Shown piece after piece: positions 16,115 through 23,800 of a stretch of DNA of 32,500 bases. The first letter of the stretch is position 1, and every line of letters begins with the position of its first letter. The stretch is from the NCBI GenBank assembly GCA_963575745.1, contig CAUYUJ010019288.1, forward strand, positions 12,501 to 45,000, in the 5' to 3' direction. Under the pieces are notes generated by a model. The model was not told the origin of the DNA. It ran no database searches and saw nothing but the letters and a program-made list of their open reading frames with translations. Origin of the DNA: Prorocentrum cordatum. Taxonomy: Eukaryota > Sar > Dinophyceae > Prorocentrales > Prorocentraceae. The translations under genes were made by a program, and so were the position numbers.

Positions 16115-16640
16115 TCGGGCATCCGGCGCCACCCGGCCCTGGATGCAGATGTCGACGCGGGCAATTCTAGACCCGGAGGCCACGGCTGCCCGGCTGACAA
16201 GCACCCCGCCAGCTCCCGCCCGCGCATCCTCTGGGCCTCGGCCAAGGCCGAGGAGTCCCAAGCATCGAGCAGGCTGGCAGTCGCACGCTCGGCTTCTGCG
16301 GTTGCTGAATAAGCGAGCGCTTGATGTGTATTCAAAGCAGCGCGCATCGCTCTCTCTGCCAGCTTGCGGGAAATGGATGCAGCTCTTCAGGACGCGCCTC
16401 AGGAGTTCCAGGCACTTCAGGAGTCGCAGCCTCTTCTCCAGCAGATTTCGCCAGTTGCTCGTTGCGCTCAGCGCCGACGCGCAGAGAGAAGGCATGCAGC
16501 AGTGCCGCCAGCGAGCTCAGCACGCCTCTAACCATTTCAACAAGGAGGTGACAAGCTTTCGCGACCAGGAGCGCCCTCGGGAAAGATTCCAAGCCATAAC
16601 CTCTTGGAAACAATGGGTCTCAGAGCAGATGGCCAAGGGG
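16115..16640. other. Unassigned; weak coding-like frames
   Basis: The plus strand has several frames with moderate coding character, for example MDAALQDAPQEFQALQESQP, then LLQQISPVARCAQRRR, from an ATG at about 16374. None shows a recognised domain or convincing splice borders. Remnants of a retroelement ORF are possible given the gag-like pseudogene upstream. Confidence 0.25.
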
Positions 16641-16659
16641 TTGGGCGGTCCTCGCCTTT

Positions 16660-16995
16660 TCGGCTTCCCGACGCTCCAAGATAGGCCAGGAGGCCCCAAG
16701 TTGCGTCCCAACACGGCCTCTGAGGCCCCCAAGAGAGCGCGGAGACGGCCCAAGAGGCCCCCCAGACGGCCCAAGAGGCCTGCAAGGCAGCCCATGAGGC
16801 CCCAAGAACGCTTCAAGAGAGACCCCAGAGGGGGAACACGAACCGACATGTTATGTTGAGCTCTCCGCCCCTGGAGGCCCCCAAGAGGCCCCAAGCGGCT
16901 CCCACGAGGCCCCCAAAACACCCCCAAGACGCCCCAAGAGGCCTCCAGAAAGCCCCAGGAGGCCCCCAAGAGCTCCCCCCAAACGCCCTGAGGCA
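16660..16995 (-). repeat. GGCCTCTTGG array, copy 3, reversed orientation
   Basis: Units of the type CCAAGAGGCC (the reverse complement of the motif in the other arrays) fill this block. It faces the plus-oriented array at 17346-18095, so the two form a large imperfect inverted repeat with an arm separation of about 350 bp. Frames across it are repeat products. Confidence 0.8.
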
Positions 16996-17239
16996 TTCCT
17001 GACGATCCTCGACGCCGTCCCATACCGATTGCTAATGACATACTCTGTCCCACGCGCCCGCCCGACTCTGTGCATCTTTCGCGCGTCGTCGTCGTCAGTG
17101 GTGAATATTCCTAGACGATTTGCGAAATCCTGCCAGCCCATCCAGAAACGAGGTACTGGCGAGTTGCCCTGACCAGGGATGTTGAGGAGTGCTGTGGAAG
17201 AAAGGGCTGGGTAAGACGTCGTACCTCACGAGGGGGAGG
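16996..17239. other. Spacer between inverted arrays
   Basis: Mostly unique sequence between the two opposing arrays, with a short CGTCGTCGTC run near 17084. No gene is recognised. Confidence 0.35.
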
Positions 17240-18095
17240 ATGGAGAAGGAACCGAAGGATGAGGAGGAGGAAGAGGAGGGAGAAGGGGAGGGGGAGGAGG
17301 AAGGAGGAGGAACAGGCCGATGAGGAAGAGGAGGAGGAGGAGGAGGGCGAGCAGAAAGGCCAGAGGCCTCCTGGATACCTCTCGGAGTCTCTTCGGATTT
17401 CTGTCAAGAGCTTGTTGGGTTCCTCTTGGGGCGTGTTGGGGGTCTCTTGGCAGTCCCGGTGGCCTCTTACAGCGTCTTGGGTGCCTCTAGAGGCCTCCTG
17501 TAGCCTCTTGAGGATCTCTTGGGAGCCTCTTGGGGGCATCTTGGGGGCATCGTGGGGGCCTCTTGGGACCTCCTGGGCACGTCTTGGGGCCGTTTTGGGG
17601 CACCCTTGGGAGCCTCGGGGGCCTTCTTGGGGCCATCTTGGAGGAGATCGACCGAAGAAGGGGGACTCTTTACTCAGGGTCCCCCCCATGAGACCCAAAT
17701 GTGGCCAAAACCTTGGTATTGGCCTTATCTCCAAGGCCTCTTGGGACGTTTTGGATGCCTCTGGGGGGCCTCTTGGGGCCTCTTGGGGGTCAATCGGGAG
17801 CCTGTCAGTGACATCTTAGGCGCCTCTTGGGGCCTCTTGGGCACATCTTCGGGCCCTCCTGCTCAGGGGGCATCTTGGAGGAGATCCATCAAGGAAGGGG
17901 CCGTTGTACATCAGGGTCCCCCCCAGGAGGCCCAAATGCGGCAGAAACCCTTTCTGTAAAATGAATGAGGTTGGCCTTCTCGCCGAGGCCGCGTTTGGCG
18001 TCGTGGGTGCCTCCGGGAGGGGGGGGGGGGGGGGGGGGGGCAAATTGGAGCCTGTTGGGGGTCTCTTGGGAGCCTCTTGGAGGCGTAGCGAACCG
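17240..18095 (+). repeat. GGA tract and GGCCTCTTGG array, copy 4 (two modules)
   Basis: A GGA tract (17240-17345) leads into a GGCCTCTTGG-type array with two successive copies of the tail module: GCCATCTTGGAGGAGATCGA at 17631 and GCATCTTGGAGGAGATCCAT at 17869, each followed by GGGTCCCCCC and CCCAAATG(T/C)GGC. A run of 22 G lies at 18019-18040. The order is as at 490-990, so the whole is a composite repeat. Confidence 0.8.
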
Positions 18096-18360
18096 TCGGT
18101 AATCGGCCCGATCGCACTTTTGTTCTGGAGTCCTTCTGGAGGTTTTACGGGAACTAACTGCCTCCAGAAGCAGGCTTGAGAGCCTTCCCTGACTCAAGAC
18201 AGCATTACAGTTCCCCCAAAGCATCGCAACCGCTGCGGCCCGATCGCAATTGGTCGTGATCCGTCCGAAGGGGTCGACGGTCGGCCCGGAGAGGTTGCGA
18301 TCCCCTCCTGTCGCGGAAGGGAGGAGGGACTGGACAAGTGAGAGAGAGTGAAGGGTGGAA
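18096..18360. other. Unassigned sequence
   Basis: Moderate-GC sequence without a recognised gene. TCCTTCTGGAGGTTTTACGG and CTGCCTCCAGAAGCAGG around 18129-18176 show partial inverted pairing only. Confidence 0.35.
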
Positions 18361-18515
18361 CGCGACAGAGATTAGCAGGAGGGGGTTAGGAGCCTCACCT
18401 CATCTATTTCAATATCATTGCATCATCATGTTCATGTTGCTTTGTGATGCTCTTCTACTTCCATGCGTCGTGTTAACGGTGCGCGACAGAGATTAGCAGA
18501 AGGGGGTTAGGAGTT
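18361..18515. repeat. Direct repeat pair, 121 bp apart
   Basis: GCGACAGAGATTAGCAG followed by AAGGGGGTTAGGAG or its one-base variant occurs at 18361-18393 and 18482-18514. The second is followed by an extra TTAGGAG. The sequence between is AT-richer (CATTGCATCATCATGTTCAT). No function is visible. Confidence 0.8.
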
Positions 18516-18774
18516 AGGAGCAGAAAAGCAAGCGGCACAGCCAGACGGGCGGGTCGGGCGGGGCGGGGCGGGGCGGGGGGGGCCCAGACGGCGGGGTCGA
18601 GCGGGCGGGTCGCTGAAGCGTCAGCCGTGTATGGATCGCGAGGAACTCTCGAGCGATAGCGCGATTCCCAGGTAACCGCGACATGCAATTCTCGGCCCTC
18701 CCCATGTCGGCGAAACTTTCTCACTTGCCTCCCCTGGCGCGAAGCGCGCGCGTGGTCCTAGTGTGTGTATAGAC

Positions 18775-18778
<4 letters not shown>

Positions 18779-18824
<46 letters not shown>
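18779..18824. repeat. AT microsatellite at the left border of the retroelement
   Basis: About 22 AT units directly abut the A1 repeat of the retrotransposon. The right border of the element is followed by eight TA units and then CATA/CATG repeats, so the element sits inside a formerly continuous microsatellite. Confidence 0.95.
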
Positions 18825-18827
<3 letters not shown>

Positions 18828-18925
18828 ATCTGTTTACAGAATAGCATGTGTAGCTCCCCTCGTGTAGTTTGTTCAGAAGATGCCAGTGATGCTCGGTTTA
18901 TAAACGTGGACGCCCGGGAGGGGGC

Positions 18926-18971
18926 GGGGGAAATTCTGTACAAAACGACCGTTTTGTACAGAATTTCCCCC
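18926..18971. repeat. Hairpin in A1, 22-bp perfect arms
   Basis: GGGGGAAATTCTGTACAAAA then CG is followed by the two-base spacer AC and the exact reverse complement. In the A2 copy (25357-25402) the only difference between the A repeats, C to T at 25390, lies in the right arm and turns a G-C pair into a G-U pair in RNA, so pairing would be kept. A structural role in the element RNA or DNA is likely but not shown. Confidence 0.95.
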
Positions 18972-19108
18972 CTGGCGTTTTGAACGTGTCTGTTGCACTA
19001 CGGTGAACTCCGCCGGTCGCAGCTCATGGAACGCATTGGCATCGCAGCGGGTCAGAATGATCAGGATTCGCCGGCAGAGTCTCTCAGCACATGTCTGTAT
19101 TGCTCTGT

Positions 19109-19129
19109 CCGTGGCTATCCTGGCTCAAG
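19109..19129 (+). promoter_or_regulatory. Spliced-leader-like sequence inside terminal repeat A1
   Basis: CCGTGGCTATCCTGGCTCAA then G matches the 21 invariant DinoSL bases at 17 positions. All four differences are transitions, and the preceding T is an allowed first DinoSL base. It lies 13 bases upstream of the ATG of the first open frame, where a leader would sit in an mRNA. It may be an aged relict captured from a trans-spliced element transcript and fixed in the terminal repeat; its CAAG end might also act as a trans-splice acceptor. Both roles are inference. Confidence 0.55.
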
Positions 19130-19142
19130 TTTTTGAGGGCCT

Positions 19143-19607
19143 ATGTACTGGTATTCCGATATCGCTTCTTGGTGCCGCGATATCGCCAGCATCGGCGCAC
19201 ACTGGTACACCGCCTCTGTGGTCAGCTCGTGCCCGGCTCCGCCCGCGTGCCCGACGCTGACCTGCGCGCCCCAGCCGGCGTGCCCGCAGGTCACCTGCGG
19301 CAATTGCTCGTGCGCGGAGGCCCTGCCGCTCCGCGAGATCCTGTGGGGCTCGGCCGGGGTCGCTCTGGCTGCCGGCTCTGCGGGCCTCGCCGCTGGGGCC
19401 GCGGTGGGCTTCGCGGCCGGGCGCCTGGTCCTGCTGCCAGGCGCTTGCCAGCGCCGGCGAGAGGCTGGGGCGGGAGGCGCCCAGCCGCGGCCAGGCCCAG
19501 CCGCCGAGGCCATCGTGGACGAGCCTCCGGCCCAGGCGCCGGCGTCGAATCGCGCAAGGTTGCTGGCGCGGGCAGGCACAGGACAGGGGCAGATCGTGAC
19601 CGCCTAA
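19143..19607 (+). CDS. Small Cys-rich single-pass membrane protein of the retroelement
   Basis: The 154-residue frame starts at the first ATG after the A1 repeat and ends seven bases before the gag-like ATG. Residues 30-57 form a Cys/Pro-rich stretch with Cys at about 30, 36, 41, 47, 52, 55 and 57 (for example CPQVTCGNCSC). Residues 66-97 form one long hydrophobic Ala/Gly/Val/Leu segment (ILWGSAGVALAAGSAGLAAG and onward), followed by CQRRRE and a Pro/Ala-rich polar tail to IVTA. A single-pass membrane protein with a small disulfide-type domain is expected. No enzyme motif is seen. Its compact position in front of gag suggests it belongs to the element; the role is unknown and an envelope-like function should not be assumed. 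Confidence 0.7.
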   Translation: MYWYSDIASWCRDIASIGAHWYTASVVSSCPAPPACPTLTCAPQPACPQVTCGNCSCAEALPLREILWGSAGVALAAGSAGLAAGAAVGFAAGRLVLLPGACQRRREAGAGGAQPRPGPAAEAIVDEPPAQAPASNRARLLARAGTGQGQIVTA

Positions 19608-19614
19608 TTGGGCA

Positions 19615-20823
19615 ATGGCGCTGGAGCCAGGTATCACCGTTTTCCTCAACTACGGGGACGCGCTCTATCATGAGCGGATCCTGCTGGCGTGGGTGGTAGA
19701 TTCGCTGTTCATCGTCATCACGCCTGACTTTGACGTGTACATTGAACAAATTGACGCTTCTAATCCAGATCTCGAGGCTCTGAGGGTTAGCGACCATGCG
19801 GGCTCGATCCCATTTGGGCTCACGGGGGCGCAGCTATATCGCTTTCGAGCTCGGCCCGCTGGAGCTGACTTGGTGAACCTCATGGCCGAGGGTCGGCACC
19901 ACGCGAGAGTGGAGCGGGCGGCGCGAGGCCTGGCCCCGCCACCAGGGCAGGACGACATCATCGGCCCGGGAGGCAATGCGCCGGCGGTCGTGCCCATCCC
20001 GTTGCCTGTGCCGCCGCCAGTGGCTCCTGGAGTGCCCGCGGTTCCCATGGCCCCGCGCGTGGCGGGCGCCGCGGGGGCATGGGTTTTCGACGAGCCGGGC
20101 GATTCCTTCGCCGTCGGCCAGGAGTTCGCCCTGCCGGCCAACGCTCTCGACGTGGGGGGCCGAACATTCGTGTCCGTCAACGGCAAGGCGGTCAGCGGGA
20201 CGCGCGTCGCGGCTGGGACAGACCTTGATGGGTGGGCCCGGCAGCGCCAGGCGCAGCTGATGAGGGCGGACCCTCGTGTCCTGCCTCGCCCCGCTGGCGG
20301 TGAGCAGTCGGCTTTCGTCGACGATGTGAGGCTGATGAAGCGCGACCCCAGCGTCCCAATCGGGATCAAGGGCCCCGCCACGCTGCCCGACACCCTCGCG
20401 GACCTCAGGAAGGGCTCGACTGGGGGGTTCACGGCCGCGCACGACCGTTGGTTGGTGGACTCGAAGGTGCCAGCCTCCAGCAGGTCCGGACGCGAGCATC
20501 GTGTCCTGAGCCGTGCCTTGTCGATGGCACATGAAATCGACGGGCTGAACTTGCCGAACTTGACGTGCCTCGAGTACATTAATCGTCGCCGTCAGCTCAT
20601 CGAGACGGCCCACCGCGACGATCCCGTAAGCGGGTCGTGGGACTCAGCCCATTTGTACATGGGCGAAGACGAGGAGGGCACCGGCGTCCACGTGGCGCCG
20701 TCGCTCCGCGCCCATGTCGCCACTGAGCTGTCCAAGGAGACGGCCATCGAGAAGGAGAGGAGAAAGGCCCGCGAGGCCAAAGCGGCGGCCAAGGCAAAGG
20801 CCAAGGCCGCCGGGGACAAATGA
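19615..20823 (+). CDS. gag: Gag-like protein of the retroelement
   Basis: A protein of 402 residues beginning MALEPGITVFLNYGDALYHE. The N-terminal 100 residues look globular. A Pro/Val/Ala-rich linker at about 120-150 (VPIPLPVPPPVAPGVPAVP) is followed by a second domain containing GAWVFDEPGDSFAVGQEF. A third, helical domain contains GLNLPNLTCLEYINRRRQLI, and the C-terminus is a highly charged Lys/Ala tail (KEAKAAAKAKAKAAGDK-like). No zinc knuckle is present. The position before RT, and an ATGA overlap in which the RT start codon shares bases with this stop codon (20820-20823), argue for the structural gene of the element. It would package element RNA; that function is inferred from position, not from a recognised motif. 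Confidence 0.75.
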   Translation: MALEPGITVFLNYGDALYHERILLAWVVDSLFIVITPDFDVYIEQIDASNPDLEALRVSDHAGSIPFGLTGAQLYRFRARPAGADLVNLMAEGRHHARVERAARGLAPPPGQDDIIGPGGNAPAVVPIPLPVPPPVAPGVPAVPMAPRVAGAAGAWVFDEPGDSFAVGQEFALPANALDVGGRTFVSVNGKAVSGTRVAAGTDLDGWARQRQAQLMRADPRVLPRPAGGEQSAFVDDVRLMKRDPSVPIGIKGPATLPDTLADLRKGSTGGFTAAHDRWLVDSKVPASSRSGREHRVLSRALSMAHEIDGLNLPNLTCLEYINRRRQLIETAHRDDPVSGSWDSAHLYMGEDEEGTGVHVAPSLRAHVATELSKETAIEKERRKAREAKAAAKAKAKAAGDK

Positions 20824-23800
20824 CCAGTGGAGAGATCGGAGGCGGGCCGAGCCCCGCGGGCGCTCATCCTGGCGCGCCCGCCTCCATCGACCCTCTCAGC
20901 CAGGACGACGGCGTCGCGAACGTGGGTTGGGCCTGGCCTGATCGTCGTCGAGACGTCGCCCAATTCGAGCCGACGGTAAAGTCGGCTGGAGTGGAGCGGG
21001 ACCTTTTTCCTCTGCCGCTCCTCGGCCCGGAGTGGCCTTGCAAGACAGGTGGCGGATCGTCCAGGACGGCTCGCCGCCACAGCAGTTTCCGCCGGCACGC
21101 ATGGGAGGACGCCAACGGCATGGTCCGCGCCCTGAACTCCCTGCACGGGTGCGTCCGTCCGCCAGGCGGGGCTCCGACGCCTGCTCAGCATCAGGTACAC
21201 AGAGATCTGCTGAGCACCGCTCGTGCTGCCAGGCAAGATTTTGAACACGTCGTTCCCCGGGAAGCCGCTCGTCGACTTCTGGGTCCCAAAATGGAGTATG
21301 GAGGTGACGGCACCACGGTCGAGCCATTCGACGGGGACCGCGTCTCCCTGCCCCCTCTCGGCAAGGGGGCGGCCTGCCTCTCGGGCGCGCTCGACCCGGA
21401 GGCGGCCGCAGTTTTGCAGAACTTTGAGACTGACCTGCTCGCCTCGCCTGACGTGGTGGAGCAGCGGCGTATGTCGGCGCCGGCGCAGCCGTACCTCGAC
21501 CTCGAGTTCCGGGCGAGCCGGCCCAAGTACATCCAGTTCTTGTCGATGTTGAAGTCCCGCGGCATCATCTCTCTTGTCGGCCGCCGCCGAGGCAGCGTGA
21601 CCCCGTTTTTCGTTTCCAAGAAAAATGGGAAGCAGCGTTTGGTGCTGGACTGCCGGCTCATCAACATCCTTTTCCACCACGCCCCCGTGATGGAGATCGG
21701 AGCGCTGGACTGCCTGAGCGGGCTCGAGGTGCCGCGGGGCCGCCAGGTGTTCACGGCGTCGGCGGACATCGAGGCCTGCTTCTACCAGTGTGGCGGGCTG
21801 GGGTCGCTCATCGAATTCTTCTGTCTGCCAGGAATCTCGGCGGCAGAAGCGACGCACCTGGGCTTCGACGTCACGGGCTTGTTCCACGACGCAAAGATGA
21901 AGCTTCACGTGGCGTTGAACGTGCTGCCGATGGGCTGGTCCTGGGCCTTCTGGTTCGTCCAGCGCGTCCACCTAGAAATGCTGCGGCGCGCTGGGATTGA
22001 CTCCAGTCGCCTGGCGCTTGGCGGGTGGCCGCTGCCGCTGCTGGAGGGCGGCCCTGTCGAGCTCCCATACTCCGACAACGTGAACGTGATCGGGCTGGAC
22101 CCGGTCGCCGTCGGGGAGCTCCGCGACAAGATCGTCTCCACCTTCGAGCGGCATGGCTTCGCGATGCACGAGATTTCGCCCGTCTCGGACGCCGCGGTGA
22201 TCCTGGGCGCGAGCGTCGGCGGATCTCCGCCGAGCACGCGCCGGGTCTTGAACAAGTTGCTGTTAGTGCGAGGGGCGCTGCAGTGGCTGGCTTCGGGGCC
22301 CACCGTCACTGGGCGCCAGGTGGAGGTCATCGTCGGGCACTACGTTGCGCTCACGTCCTTCAACAGGCTCGGGCTCAGCGTGATGCGGTCGCTGTACGAT
22401 TTCATCCGCGACAAGTACGTCATGCCGACGCGCTTGTGGGCCTCCTGCCGGTACGAGGCGTGGGTAATGGCCGACGTGAGCTTGCTTCTCTCTGCGAGGC
22501 TCGACCGGCCGTGGTCGCCCGTCGTGACGGCCTCCGATGCCGCGAACCGTGGCATGGCGGTGTGCGAAGCAATTTTCCCGGTCTCCGCCGTGGCCTCCGT
22601 CGGGCGATGGCGGGAGCGGTGGAGGTACAGGCGGCTGAATCCCGACGAGTGGGCGCCGAGGCGCCGTGCCCTTGCCCAGGAGTTCGCTGAGATCGAAGAT
22701 CCCCTCACCGTCACTGCCTGCTCACCGTCGCCATCTGGTCCAGGGTGGGCTCTTCATCAAGGATTTCCAGAGGTTCCTCGGGAGCTCGCGACGACAGGGT
22801 ACCGCACGATATATGCTGGCCCCCTACGTTATCAGGAACATATCGGTGTCAAGGAGGGGCGGGCGTTTCTGTGGGGGCTCAGACGGGCTGCTCGCGACGT
22901 TCGGAACTTCGGAACTATCAGGCTATTTCTCATCGACAACTTCGGGGTTTGCTGCGGGCTGGATCGGGGGAGGTCATCGTCACACGCCATATTACAGTTG
23001 TGCCGTCGGACCGCTGCCATCTGTCTCGCAAGCGGGATCAGCCCCAGGTTCCGCTGGATCCCGTCCGAGTTCAACCCCGCGGACGCGGGCAGTCGGCTCT
23101 TCGAGCACCAGGGCCCGCTCGGCCATGCTTGGTCCGCTGAGTCGAGCTGGCGCCGGGCCCTCGCAGAGCTGCGAGGAGAGGCCGACAGCCGAGGCCGAGG
23201 CTGCGCCGATTCCGGCCCCCACGCCTGCTGCGGGACCGCCGAAGCGGCGGCCAGCCGCCAGGCGGCGGCCTGCGGCGGCCGGCCCCCGCGCCCGGCAGCA
23301 GCCGGCCGCTGTCCCCCGGCCGAGGCGGGTCGCGGCGGCGCTGAGCCAGGCATCCAAGTCGCCGGCCTCGGCCGCGGCCCGCTCGCACTGCGAGGAGGCC
23401 GCAGCAGGCGCTGCCACGCGCGCCAACTACAGGCCGCTCTGCGACGCCTTCCTCGACTTCTGCCAGACGAAGGGCCGCGTCCCAGCCGACGTCAACGAGC
23501 TGCAGATCAGGCTGCTCGAGGCGCTCGACCACCTGCTGGGGGCCGATGGTACCAAGGGCGATGCGGACACGCTCGTGGCGGCGGTCAAGGATCACTTCCC
23601 CTTCGCGGTCGGCTCGGGGACTCTGCCTCGGGTGACCCGCGCCCTACGGGGGTTCGGGAAAAAGCGGCCGCCTCGGTCCCGGGCACCGGCACCAAAGGAG
23701 CTCATGGCGGCAGCGGTGTCGATGCTGCTGGCCCTGGGGCTGTACGACCAGGCGCTGCAAGTCGCGGTTCTGTTCTACACCTACATTCGCCCTGGGGCTC

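Larger units (their letters stand above)
18825..19141 (+). repeat. Terminal repeat A1 of the retrotransposon
   Basis: The 317 bases are repeated at 25256-25572 with a single C-to-T change (18959 versus 25390). The repeat contains a TTTATAAA sequence at about 18897-18904 (a possible core promoter, inference), a perfect 22-bp-arm hairpin at 18926-18971 and a spliced-leader-like sequence at 19109-19129. It ends one base before the ATG of the first open frame. The shared bases at its left edge are TG, which also end B1 and B2. Confidence 0.95.

Noticed and set aside
18825-19141. Classical LTR of a Gypsy or Copia element
   Set aside because: A second partial repeat pair (B1, B2) flanks A2, there is no integrase or protease, and the element has a tyrosine recombinase and no target duplication.
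19143-19607. Envelope glycoprotein
   Set aside because: Too small, no signal peptide followed by a large ectodomain and no fusion-type segment; only a small Cys-rich membrane protein can be supported.
20592-21971. Minus-strand frame of 459 codons antisense to the RT gene
   Set aside because: The opposite strand has clear RT motifs; the antisense frame is open because of GC-rich codon usage and contains no recognised domain.
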